Positions 1-8,420 of a stretch of DNA of 10,912 nt are shown here, piece after piece. The stretch comes from an uncultured Pirellulaceae bacterium (GTDB lineage: Bacteria > Planctomycetota > Planctomycetia > Pirellulales > Pirellulaceae): contig CAMYKF010000596.1 in NCBI GenBank assembly GCA_947258905.1, forward strand, positions 1-10,912, in the 5' to 3' direction. Numbering within the stretch: the first letter of the stretch is position 1; each line of letters starts with the position of its first letter. The notes under the pieces are model-generated. The model was not told where the DNA came from. It made no database searches and saw only the letters and a program-made list of their open reading frames with translations. The position numbers and the translations under genes are program-made.

Positions 1-2
1 TC

Positions 3-1232
3 GCTCCGCCTCCGGCAGGCGGACCCTACGAACTGGCAATTGCCGGCAAGGAAGCCCGCGTCGTGTATAACGACGTGATGGTGGGCGAAGTCTGGTTGTG
101 TTCGGGCCAGTCCAATATGCAGTGGTCGATGAACCAGTCTCTGGAGTTCGAAAACGAGGAAGAGCGTGAAAAATATTTTTCCGCCATTAACAACCCGCGT
201 TTGCGACTATTCACGGTACCGCAATCCGCCATTGAAAAACCGGCAAGTGACCTCGCTGGTGCGGCAGCGTGGGAAGAGTGCACGCCATCCACGGTAGCCG
301 AGTTTTCGGCGGTCGCCTATTTCTTCGCCAAGGCCTTGCAGGAACACCACACACTTCACGACATTCCGATCGGTCTGATTGATTCCAGCTGGGGTGGAAC
401 ACCGGCCGAAGCCTGGACGTCCCGCGAGGCGCTGGAGGCGCAGGAAAGTCTCCGGCCGCTGCTGGAGCACTGGGATGCCAGTGAGGACAAGCGAAGTCCG
501 GATCGACCTGCCAATCTCTACAACGGTATGATCGCGCCGCTGGTCCCGTTGTCGATTCGCGGCGTCATCTGGTATCAGGGCGAAGCCAACGTGGGTCGTG
601 GCTCCCAGTACAAGACCCTGTTTCCCAACCTCATCAATGACTGGCGCCGCCGTTTCGATCAGGGCAACTTTCCTTTTTACTTTGTGCAACTGGCACCCTA
701 TCGATATGGCAACCATGATCCTCGCGCGCTGGCGGAATTGTGGGACGCGCAAGACGATGTGCTGGAGTTGCCCAACACCGGGATGGCGCCTTCACTTGAC
801 ATTGGCAACCCGGCCGACATTCATCCGCGAAACAAGGAGACGGTCGGCCGGCGTCTGGCCCGCATTGCCCTGGCGGAAACCTTCGGGCAAACGGAGCTTC
901 CCTTTCGCGGTCCCGCGTTTCACGATTTTGAAACCATCGACGATGGCAGCAAGATTCTGATCCATCTGGAGTTCGCCAAGGGGCTGCACAAACACGGCGA
1001 CACGATCAATGGTTTTTCAATTTGTGGCGCCGATGGGGAATTTGTGCCCGCCGAGGCTCAGTTGCGCGACGGCGGATTGGTGGTCTGGTCGAAAGAAATC
1101 GAGAATCCGGCTCACGTGCGTTTTTTGTGGGATGATACCGCCCAGGCCAACCTTTTTAACGCCGCGGGTCTGCCAGCCTCGCCATTCCGTACCGACGATT
1201 TCGAAATGCTGTCGGCCAACGAAAATTATTGA
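3..1232 (+). CDS. Sialate O-acetylesterase (SASA/SGNH hydrolase family), 5'-truncated
   Basis: Partial gene: the frame is open to the left edge, and the residues before the first in-frame GTG (position 63) already match the family (APPPAGGPYEL, then DVMVGEVWLCSGQSNM), so that GTG is internal. Visible SGNH-type motifs are GQSNM with the presumed nucleophile Ser codon at 111-113, the oxyanion-hole block WYQGEAN at 570-590, and DIHP at 816-827, which supplies the catalytic Asp/His pair, followed by NK...GRRLA. Family enzymes remove O-acetyl groups from sialic acids or other acylated sugars and are usually exported; the signal peptide and N-terminal beta domain would lie outside the window. The C-terminal part (about 900-1229) looks like the family's beta-rich tail. 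Family assignment is firm; the true substrate could be another acetylated polysaccharide, since planctomycetes carry many paralogues. Confidence 0.9.
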   Translation, partial: APPPAGGPYELAIAGKEARVVYNDVMVGEVWLCSGQSNMQWSMNQSLEFENEEEREKYFSAINNPRLRLFTVPQSAIEKPASDLAGAAAWEECTPSTVAEFSAVAYFFAKALQEHHTLHDIPIGLIDSSWGGTPAEAWTSREALEAQESLRPLLEHWDASEDKRSPDRPANLYNGMIAPLVPLSIRGVIWYQGEANVGRGSQYKTLFPNLINDWRRRFDQGNFPFYFVQLAPYRYGNHDPRALAELWDAQDDVLELPNTGMAPSLDIGNPADIHPRNKETVGRRLARIALAETFGQTELPFRGPAFHDFETIDDGSKILIHLEFAKGLHKHGDTINGFSICGADGEFVPAEAQLRDGGLVVWSKEIENPAHVRFLWDDTAQANLFNAAGLPASPFRTDDFEMLSANENY

Positions 1233-1242
1233 AGCCAGCGTC

Positions 1243-1260
1243 CAGGCCATCGGCGGCCTG
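1243..1260 (+). terminator. Hairpin just after the esterase stop; weak terminator candidate
   Basis: A perfect 6-bp stem CAGGCC/GGCCTG with a 6-nt loop begins 10 nt after the esterase stop codon. No run of T follows (the next bases are cgattcaatttg), so it is not a classical intrinsic terminator. It may only stabilise the 3' end of the mRNA, or be chance in GC-rich DNA. Confidence 0.25.
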
Positions 1261-1424
1261 CGATTCAATTTGTCCAGGCAGCACCGCGATCCATGCCAGT
1301 CCCCAAATAGTGTGGCTGGGCCAGAGATAATAGACCCTGTATTTTTGCCGATCCGTGCGTTAAATTCGATGAGTTGCGTGTGCCGCGCAGCCACCGGGCG
1401 GCTACTTTTCCACTGCTGACAATC

Positions 1425-3068
1425 ATGTCCACCAATCAAGACGAAATCAAAAAGGAGTCTGGCGAAACGTCGGCGGACTCGGCAACCGGTTCCTCTGCAC
1501 AGGCCAACGTGGACCAGCCGGCAACATCCAGCCCGCGAAAGATCCTGATTGGTTCCCAACGCGATGCCGCGGATCCGGGACTGAAGAACAAGACGATACG
1601 ATATTCATCGGTTTCGCCTGACCAGGTTGGCAGCGCCATTCAGACCGATTCACCGGCAGCGGAAACGCAAACGGAAACGCCGGCCGAGCCGGTCACCGAT
1701 TCACCGACAGCGGAAACGCCAGCCGAGCCGGTCACCCAAACACCTGACACGGCCGATCCGGTGACGCCGCCGACTCCGCCAGTGGAAGTCGTGGCGGCCG
1801 CCGATCCTGCCGAGCTTGCCGCTCCCGCTGTAGTCGATGACGCTGTAGTCGATGACGCTGTTGTCGAGGACGCTGATGCCGAATTGCAGGCCGCGCTGGA
1901 TGACCTGCAAATGGAATCGTTGATGAGCGCGCATCAGCCCGCCGAAGAACTTGAGCTGGATTCGCGCGTCAAGGGACTGGTTACACGCATTCACAACGAA
2001 AACGTGTTCTTTTCGCTCAAGGGTCGATTCGAAGGCATCACTTCAACCCGCCAGTTCAAAACGCCTCCGGCCGAAGGCGCCATGCTGGATGTCGTGGTAA
2101 CCGGGTTCAAGGAAGACGAGGGGTTGTACGAAGTATCGATTCCGGGCGCTTCCGTCAGCGTCGCCGACTGGTCCGATCTGACCGAAGGCGCCGTGGTGGA
2201 AGCCCGTATCACCGGCTCCAACACTGGTGGCCTGGAATGCACGATCAACAATATCCGGGGCTTTATTCCGGCCAGCCAGATCGATGTCGTTCGCGTCGAA
2301 AACTTCGGCGACTTCGTCAACCAGAAAATGCAGTGCGTAGTCACCGAAGTCAATCCGCGGCGCAAGAAACTTGTGCTCAGCCATCGTGCCATCCTGGAAC
2401 GCGAACGTCAGAAAAAGAAAAAGGAACTGATGCAGACTTTGGCTGCCGGTCAGACTCTGGATGGAGTGGTGACCAAGCTGATGGATTTTGGCGCATTCGT
2501 CGACATTGGTGGCGTGGAAGGCCTGGTCCATGTCAGCAAAATGGCCTGGGAACGGGTGGGTCACCCCAGTGAAGTGCTGGAACCGGGGCAAAAAATTTCG
2601 GTGAAAGTTGAAAAGGTCAATCCCGAGACCGGTAAAATCTCGCTGTCGTACCGCGACACGCAGGAAAACCCCTGGACCAACATCGACCAGAAGTATCCTG
2701 CCGGGGCCGTGGTTGATGGCACGGTGTCGCGACTGGCCCAGTTCGGGGCCTTCGTGAAACTCGAACCCGGCGTGGAAGGGCTCGTGCATATCTCCGAACT
2801 GGCCCACCATCGCGTGATTGCCGTCAAGAACGTGGTCAAGCAGGGGGATGCTGTCGAGGTCAAGGTGCTGTCGGTGGATCCCGCGGCCCAGAAGATCGGC
2901 CTGTCGCTCAAGGCCACCCAGGCCAGACCGCAAAAAGCCGCCGGCGACAAAAAGGTGGATGAGACCGCCGAACCCATTCGTGAAGCGGCGGTCAAAAAAC
3001 GTGACGAGCCGCTCAAGGGCGGGCGCGACAAGGGCAGCGGTGGCGAACAGTTCGGATTGAACTGGTAG
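1425..3068 (+). CDS. S1 RNA-binding domain protein with four S1 repeats (30S protein S1-like)
   Basis: 547 residues. The ATG at 1425 was chosen because the preceding in-frame TTG (1374) would add a 17-residue leader that looks like non-coding sequence; no clear Shine-Dalgarno is present. Residues 1-170 are low-complexity, rich in Pro/Thr/Glu/Ala and then acidic (VVDDAVVDDAVVED), containing a short basic patch PRKILIGSQRD at 38-48. S1-like OB folds follow: about 180-240 (divergent), 253-322, 341-411 and 426-497. The last two are canonical (DFGAFVDIGGVEGLVHVS; QFGAFVKLEPGVEGLVHIS). A Lys-rich linker lies at 323-340 and a charged basic tail at 498-547. Such proteins bind mRNA or rRNA and may aid translation initiation or RNA decay. 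Calling it rpsA is uncertain: four repeats and the acidic N-terminus differ from six-repeat E. coli S1. It lies 2 nt before pyrD. Confidence 0.88.
   Translation: MSTNQDEIKKESGETSADSATGSSAQANVDQPATSSPRKILIGSQRDAADPGLKNKTIRYSSVSPDQVGSAIQTDSPAAETQTETPAEPVTDSPTAETPAEPVTQTPDTADPVTPPTPPVEVVAAADPAELAAPAVVDDAVVDDAVVEDADAELQAALDDLQMESLMSAHQPAEELELDSRVKGLVTRIHNENVFFSLKGRFEGITSTRQFKTPPAEGAMLDVVVTGFKEDEGLYEVSIPGASVSVADWSDLTEGAVVEARITGSNTGGLECTINNIRGFIPASQIDVVRVENFGDFVNQKMQCVVTEVNPRRKKLVLSHRAILERERQKKKKELMQTLAAGQTLDGVVTKLMDFGAFVDIGGVEGLVHVSKMAWERVGHPSEVLEPGQKISVKVEKVNPETGKISLSYRDTQENPWTNIDQKYPAGAVVDGTVSRLAQFGAFVKLEPGVEGLVHISELAHHRVIAVKNVVKQGDAVEVKVLSVDPAAQKIGLSLKATQARPQKAAGDKKVDETAEPIREAAVKKRDEPLKGGRDKGSGGEQFGLNW
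1647..1736 (+). repeat. Imperfect tandem duplication within the S1 protein gene
   Basis: Two adjacent in-frame copies: 1647-1697 (51 nt) and 1698-1736 (39 nt). Both begin with gattcaccg and end with gccgagccggtcacc. The second lacks a 12-nt unit that is itself a small duplication of ggaaacgc-type sequence in the first. They encode DSP.AET...PAEPVT in the disordered N-terminal region. Expansion by slipped-strand replication is the likely origin. Confidence 0.75.
1827..1871 (+). repeat. Three tandem 15-nt units encoding AVVDD/AVVED
   Basis: gctgtagtcgatgac occurs exactly at 1827-1841 and 1842-1856; 1857-1871 is a third copy with two substitutions, giving AVVED. The units keep the frame and build an acidic stretch just before the first S1 domain. 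Two identical copies suggest a recent slippage duplication. Confidence 0.85.
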
Positions 3069-3070
3069 AC

Positions 3071-4174
3071 ATGATCTGGCGTTATCTCGCGCGGCCCGTT
3101 CTGTTTTCCCTGCCAGCGGAATTCGTGCACCACTGGTCGATGTCGCTGTTCAACGCCACCATGTTCCCGCCTTGTTCGTCATTGATGGGATGGTTGACAC
3201 GCGTCGGTGATCCGCGTTTGCGGTCGCAGGTGTTTGGCGTCGAGTTCGACAATCCGGTGGGACTGGCCGCCGGTTTCGACAAGCAGGCCACCTGGTTCAA
3301 CGCACTTGCGCATCTGGGCTTTTCCCACATCGAGGTAGGTACCATCACCGGGCAGCCGCAGGATGGAAACCCGCGGCCGCGTCTGTTCCGCCTGCCCGGC
3401 GACCGGGCACTGATCAATCGCATGGGCTTCAACAATGTCGGCGCCGAACAGGCTGCTGCCGCACTGTCGCGCACAAACATCAGGACGGTGCTGGGCATCA
3501 ACATCGGCAAGACGAAAGTGGTCGATGTGGACCGGGCCGTCGAAGATTACGTGCGAAGTTTTCGGCTGCTGTTTCCCTACGCCCGCTATTTCACCGTCAA
3601 TGTCAGTTCACCGAATACACCCGGGCTGCGTACGCTGCAGGATCGCGAGCCGTTGCTGGAATTGCTGGGGGAACTGATGCGTCAGAATGCCGCGTTGGCC
3701 GGTGAGCACGGTGTGGAGCCCCGACCGGTGCTGCTGAAGATTGCGCCGGACCTGAACGAGGAGCAAATCGCCGATATCGCCGCGATCGCCCAGGAGACTT
3801 CCATCGACGGCATCATCGCCACCAACACCACGACCAGCCGCGACGGACTGGTCACCGACGCCGGGCAGGTTACGGCGATCGGGGCTGGCGGACTGTCCGG
3901 AGCGCCGCTCACACAAGTCAGCCGCAATTTGGTGAGGCGAATTTACCAACTGACCGGCGGCTCGCTGCCCATCATCGGTGTGGGCGGAATCATAACCGGG
4001 GAGGATGCCTGGCAGATGATTCGCAACGGCGCCAGTCTGGTACAGGTCTACACCGGATTCATCTACGGCGGGCCAATGTTCGTAAGACAAATTAATCGGT
4101 ATCTGTCGCAACAGCTCGCCGCAGGTAGCTTTGACAGTATCCGGGATGTTGTGGGAATCGATGCCAACTCGTAG
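3071..4174 (+). CDS. pyrD: Dihydroorotate dehydrogenase (quinone), class 2
   Basis: 367 residues, a usual length for class 2 enzymes. It oxidises dihydroorotate to orotate in pyrimidine synthesis, passing electrons from FMN to membrane quinone. An N-terminal helical, partly hydrophobic segment (residues 1-45) matches the class 2 membrane-associated extension. Motifs: NPVGLAAGFDK (61-71), EVGTITGQPQDGNPRPR (88-104), NRMGFNN (116-122), NVSSPNTPGLR (177-187) with the class 2 catalytic base Ser180 where class 1 enzymes have Cys, LLKIAPDL (221-228), ATNTT (250-254), GGLSGAPL (273-280), and the phosphate-binding GVGGI (303-307) and YTGF (327-330). The ATG begins 2 nt after the S1-protein stop, so translation is probably coupled and the two genes share a transcript. 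No frameshift or lost motif was seen. Confidence 0.97.
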   Translation: MIWRYLARPVLFSLPAEFVHHWSMSLFNATMFPPCSSLMGWLTRVGDPRLRSQVFGVEFDNPVGLAAGFDKQATWFNALAHLGFSHIEVGTITGQPQDGNPRPRLFRLPGDRALINRMGFNNVGAEQAAAALSRTNIRTVLGINIGKTKVVDVDRAVEDYVRSFRLLFPYARYFTVNVSSPNTPGLRTLQDREPLLELLGELMRQNAALAGEHGVEPRPVLLKIAPDLNEEQIADIAAIAQETSIDGIIATNTTTSRDGLVTDAGQVTAIGAGGLSGAPLTQVSRNLVRRIYQLTGGSLPIIGVGGIITGEDAWQMIRNGASLVQVYTGFIYGGPMFVRQINRYLSQQLAAGSFDSIRDVVGIDANS

Positions 4175-4523
4175 CCGCGACGCCCAGTGGTGTGGCTCTC
4201 CAATCTCCGGCGCCCCCGGAATTCGTAATCGTTCAGAAGAGCACCATCCCGCACCCGGCAACGGTCATTAATCGTCCCCAAACGATTGGCGCCCGCATCC
4301 GCCTTACGGGTCAGCCGGGATCGCCGGGCCGAAAGCGCAGGATTTGTTGCCAGGAATGCGCCATTTCGCACGTAAAAACTTGCTGTCTTTTGCGGTTTAA
4401 CCAGGGAATGTTGAGCTTCCGGTAGTCCAAGACCGTAGTTACACTGTAGCTCGCCAGCGGACCCCGCTTTTTTCTTCACCTGTTCCGACCTTCACTCGGG
4501 ACGAAAATCACGGACAAGTACTC
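4175..4523. other. 349-nt intergenic region between pyrD and the desaturase
   Basis: No convincing coding region: the open frames here are short and match nothing I recognise. It should contain the promoter of the desaturase gene, but no clean -35/-10 pair is visible (TTGAGC at 4411 and TAGTTA or TACACT near 4436-4445 have poor spacing). It holds a small hairpin aatcgt/acgatt (4270-4287) without a T-run, and the terminator-like hairpin at 4456-4473, listed separately. No tRNA was recognised. Confidence 0.6.
4456..4473 (+). terminator. Short GC hairpin plus T-run; terminator or attenuator upstream of the desaturase
   Basis: The stem AGCGG/CCGCT (4456-4460 and 4464-4468) with a 3-nt loop is followed directly by ttttt (4469-4473), the form of an intrinsic terminator on the + strand. 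The stem is only 5 bp, so strength is doubtful. It lies about 280 nt after pyrD and 50 nt before the desaturase ATG, so it could end the S1-pyrD transcript or act in the desaturase leader. Confidence 0.4.
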
Positions 4524-5561
<1,038 letters not shown>

Positions 5562-5577
5562 TCCTGGCCGGTAGATT

Positions 5578-6435
5578 TCAAGCGGCATTTGGCAGTGACG
5601 GTGAGCCCGTCGCAGCTCCAAACGCCCTGCCGCGGACCCGCTGTGTCACGGTGGTGCGGCATTTCTCGCGATGCGTGCGTCCATTGACGATGCATTTGGG
5701 GCGGCAGGTCAGTCGACGTTCGGTTTGAAAGCCCAGAATTTCCAGCATTTGCGAAATGCATCGATCTGACAGGGCCCACCAGTATTTTCGGCTGCGATTG
5801 CCCGCGGTGGGCATGAACCCGGCAATTCCCTGCCGCTGGCGGCTGCCCGCAAACGGCAGTTTCCACCACCACGGTTCGCGCGCCGAAGTGGGGTTGGTCA
5901 CAACCATCGTTCCGGAGCACAGTCGGGAAGCGGAATACAGGGCAAGGAATGGATCACGCAAGTGACCAAGGATCATGCCACAAAACACGATGTCAAAGTT
6001 GCCCAGTTCCCCGGGCAAATCATAGATGTCGCCGTAAACCGCGCGGCACCTTGATCCCAGTCGTTGATGGGCAAACCAGTACGCGTTGCGCAATGCAGTG
6101 TGGGCCTGATCGCACTCGTCAAAAATGATCGGCAAATAATGTTGCTCGTGGGCATGCGGCACCACATTCCAGTCGTGGCCATCACGCATGTCAAACGAAA
6201 CGACCTCAGCTCCCCGGCGTTCCATTTCAAATGACAGGAAACCGGAGGCGGCGCCGATGTCGAGAACCCGTTTGCCTGAGAAATCCAGTTGCCCGAGGTA
6301 TTTGTCAACGGTGTCACGCAGATCCCACTGAGCACCCACCGTGCCGCAACCCGGCAGTTCCATGCGATGATAGAACGAACAGATCGCCGGGTCGTTAACT
6401 TCGATGGGTTCTGCGTAGAGCGTGGGGGCTGCCAT
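5578..6435 (-). CDS. Class I SAM-dependent methyltransferase
   Basis: 285 residues. Rossmann-type SAM-binding motifs are clear: VLDIGAASGFLSFEMERRGA (motif I, 57-76), the acidic residue after strand 2 in SFD (80-82), GDIYDL (135-140), and the motif IV/post region FDIVFCGMILGHLRDP (147-162). The segment before motif I, FYHRMELPGCGTVGAQWDLR (21-40), resembles the F-H...LP-G..T.G..D-R pattern of methyltransferases distantly related to CmoB (tRNA cmo5U enzyme), but the protein is shorter and I do not assign that function. Substrate unknown: small molecule, glycan or RNA are all possible. The C-terminus (about 255-285) is basic and low in recognisable structure. It lies 86 nt downstream of the ABC permease on the same strand, so it may be read through from that operon. 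Confidence 0.85.
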   Translation of the reverse strand: MAAPTLYAEPIEVNDPAICSFYHRMELPGCGTVGAQWDLRDTVDKYLGQLDFSGKRVLDIGAASGFLSFEMERRGAEVVSFDMRDGHDWNVVPHAHEQHYLPIIFDECDQAHTALRNAYWFAHQRLGSRCRAVYGDIYDLPGELGNFDIVFCGMILGHLRDPFLALYSASRLCSGTMVVTNPTSAREPWWWKLPFAGSRQRQGIAGFMPTAGNRSRKYWWALSDRCISQMLEILGFQTERRLTCRPKCIVNGRTHREKCRTTVTQRVRGRAFGAATGSPSLPNAA

Positions 6436-6506
6436 GCCACCGTCCAGATTCGGTCCGTGATACCTGCGCAGCTTATCGAAATAATTTCGCTGATGTCAAC
6501 GCTGGA

Positions 6507-6518
6507 ATTGCCGGCAAT
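6507..6518. repeat. 12-nt perfect palindrome after the permease stop
   Basis: attgccggcaat is fully self-complementary and lies 4 nt beyond the permease stop codon on the minus strand, in the gap before the methyltransferase gene. As a hairpin it would have almost no loop and no U-tract, so it is not a clear terminator; a protein-binding site or chance are both possible. Confidence 0.35.
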
Positions 6519-6521
6519 CGC

Positions 6522-8420
6522 CTACAAAGCCGTTTTGCGATCGCGTTTGGCAGCAGTACGCCGGGCAGTCTCGTCCACAATGATGCCAATCAGCAGAACA
6601 ATGCCGATCGTGAACATTTCCAGCTGGCTGGCAATGCCAATCATGTCCGGCGCGTTGTAGAGCACTCGCATGATCGAGGCACCGATGATCACACCGAGAA
6701 TCGAGCCTTCGCCGCCACGCAGGGAGCTGCCTCCCAACACAGCTGCTGCAATCGCATACAGTTCGTAGAAACTGCCATGCCCGGAAGGTTCCACGTTGTT
6801 GCTGTCCAGCGTAAATAGCACCGCGCCGAAACCTCCACACAACGCGCACAGCACATAGGCCAGAATCGTCATGTTGTCCGTGTTGATGCCGCTGTAACGC
6901 GCCGCTTCCTCGTTATTGCCCAGCGCGAAAAAGTACCTGCCGAAAACCGTCGTGTTGAGAAAGATGCCCGCCAACGCCCCAATCACGACCAAAAAGAAAA
7001 ACGGTGTTTGCACTACGGTTTCGTGAATCGCCGTCTTGCTCAACAGCCACAGCACGGCAAAAAACAACGTGAAGATCCATAACGCCCTCGGCAAGTTCCC
7101 GGCGCTCCGCGTCCAGCTCTTGCCCAGCCACAACACACCACCCATCACGACGCCCATGTTGAAAAACACACCCAGCATCTTCCACAGCACGACGTTCATG
7201 CCCAGCAAAAACCGGTCCCCCGAACCGGCCGCTTCCGCCGACACAAATGCCGATTTCATATTGGCCAGCGTGATGGTCTCGCCGCCTATCCAGTTCATGA
7301 CGGCCAGCAACGCAGCCAGCCCCCCTGCGACGACCAGCAGCGGCAGCAGGCGACCGATCAGCAGACGCCGGTCTGCCTGACCCAGCGTCCGTCGCGCGGT
7401 CAGAAACGCCAGTCCCCCAAAGCACACGATCAATGGAATCCACGCAAAACTCATCAAATGGGCCGGCCGTGCGATGGCCCGTTCTGGCAAATCGAGCGTG
7501 AAGAACTTCAGCTCCAGACCGGCGACCTGTGCGAACGTGTTCCCGAATTCAACCGTCCACCCATCCCAGTATCGTGAACTGGCCACAACGGCCGTCACCG
7601 CCCCCAGAACCAGTAACACCAGGCCATTACTGCGAGCCGTCGCATCACGACGCGACCGCTTGCTGACAAAAGACTTCCACATGCCCACAAGCAGCAGCAC
7701 GATCCCTACCGCCAGCATCACGGCTGTCGCCGTGCAAGGTTTGCCGATGGCCAGCAAACGCAGCGAGTCGTTGTATTCGGTTCCCAGTCCCTGCGTCTGG
7801 TCGCCTGTCAGGTAGCGACTTAGACCGCGATAGATCATCAATCCGCAGAGCGTCACCACAAACGGCTGCAACCCGAGTTTGGTGATCATCAGTCCATGCA
7901 GCAGGCCCAGATGCGCGGACAGCCACAGGGCCACGCCGACCGACACCGCCATCGTCATCCAGTTCCCGTGTTCCGTACTGCGCAGCCAGAACGCGACGAC
8001 CAGTAACAACACGCCCGCCACCAGCAAACCGGTTTTGGGTCGCCGCGCATGGGTCAGTAACTTGCGGCGTTTGACCAGCGTGTCCCACAGGACCCAGCCG
8101 GCTGCCACCAACAGCAACTCCACCCCGATCAACTGAACCAGCCATGCACCGTTGTCACCGGGCGGATACTGACTCCATGACTTGAGCGTCATAATCATGG
8201 TGCAACCGACCAGGCCGATCAGAGAGCCGGTCGACAGGTCGATACCTCCGGTCACGATGACCAGCACTGCCCCAATGCCAATAATGGCGAACATGCTGCT
8301 GGAACGCAGCAGATTCTGCAAGTTGTACGGTTTGATGAATGCGTCGTTCAGCAAAGCCGTGGCCACGCACACATAAATCAACAACAGCAGAATGCCCAAA
8401 ATCTTGTTGGATGATTTCAT
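6522..8420 (-). CDS. RbsC-type (CUT2) sugar ABC transporter permease with large extra membrane insertions
   Basis: 632 residues, against roughly 320 for ordinary RbsC. The core is well conserved in three pieces: 1-75 (LLRSSSMFAIIGIGAVLVIV, TGGIDLSTGSLIGLVG), about 152-228 (GLLHGLMITKLGLQPFVVTL, MIYRGLSRYLTGD) and about 473-617 (GRYFFALGNNEEAARYSGIN, YAIAAAVLGGSSLRGGEGS, then GVIIGA). The GGSSLRGGEG loop is the family's ATPase-contacting region. Insertion 1 (about 76-151) adds two probable spans; insertion 2 (about 229-472) adds about six spans plus outward loops near 282-320 and 378-404. Basic cytoplasmic loops follow the positive-inside rule. The start overlaps the ATPase stop as ATGA and has a GGAGG upstream, so it is co-translated with the ATPase and forms the membrane channel. 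Substrate unknown; XylH-like permeases also carry an insertion in the second position. Confidence 0.9.
   Translation of the reverse strand: MKSSNKILGILLLLIYVCVATALLNDAFIKPYNLQNLLRSSSMFAIIGIGAVLVIVTGGIDLSTGSLIGLVGCTMIMTLKSWSQYPPGDNGAWLVQLIGVELLLVAAGWVLWDTLVKRRKLLTHARRPKTGLLVAGVLLLVVAFWLRSTEHGNWMTMAVSVGVALWLSAHLGLLHGLMITKLGLQPFVVTLCGLMIYRGLSRYLTGDQTQGLGTEYNDSLRLLAIGKPCTATAVMLAVGIVLLLVGMWKSFVSKRSRRDATARSNGLVLLVLGAVTAVVASSRYWDGWTVEFGNTFAQVAGLELKFFTLDLPERAIARPAHLMSFAWIPLIVCFGGLAFLTARRTLGQADRRLLIGRLLPLLVVAGGLAALLAVMNWIGGETITLANMKSAFVSAEAAGSGDRFLLGMNVVLWKMLGVFFNMGVVMGGVLWLGKSWTRSAGNLPRALWIFTLFFAVLWLLSKTAIHETVVQTPFFFLVVIGALAGIFLNTTVFGRYFFALGNNEEAARYSGINTDNMTILAYVLCALCGGFGAVLFTLDSNNVEPSGHGSFYELYAIAAAVLGGSSLRGGEGSILGVIIGASIMRVLYNAPDMIGIASQLEMFTIGIVLLIGIIVDETARRTAAKRDRKTAL

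Noticed and set aside
36..45. ggcaattgcc palindrome in the esterase gene
   Set aside because: A ten-base palindrome within coding sequence is expected by chance and has no supporting context.
1326..1331. GATAAT as a -10 box for the S1-pyrD operon
   Set aside because: No acceptable -35 element at 16-18 nt spacing (ccaaat there), so I do not call a promoter.
1374..1424. Upstream TTG start for the S1 protein
   Set aside because: The extra 17 residues look non-coding; the ATG at 1425 gives a typical hydrophilic start.
2043..2933. Long antisense open frame across the S1 gene (296 codons)
   Set aside because: It lies opposite strongly conserved S1 domains, has no recognisable domain, and is typical of GC-rich shadow frames.
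4270..4287. aatcgt/acgatt hairpin as the pyrD terminator
   Set aside because: Only 6 bp, about 95 nt after the stop, and no T-run follows.
4411..4445. TTGAGC with TAGTTA/TACACT as a desaturase promoter
   Set aside because: Spacing of 19 or 23 nt and poor box matches; it cannot be told from chance.
7005..7736. Open frames on the + strand opposite the permease insert as a hidden gene
   Set aside because: They are Ser/Thr/Pro-rich shadows of hydrophobic codons on the other strand, with no recognisable domain or start signal.
6522..8420. Permease as a fusion of two complete RbsC domains
   Set aside because: Only one set of core motifs is present (one TGGIDLS, one GGSSLRGGEG); the extra sequence is inserted into that core.
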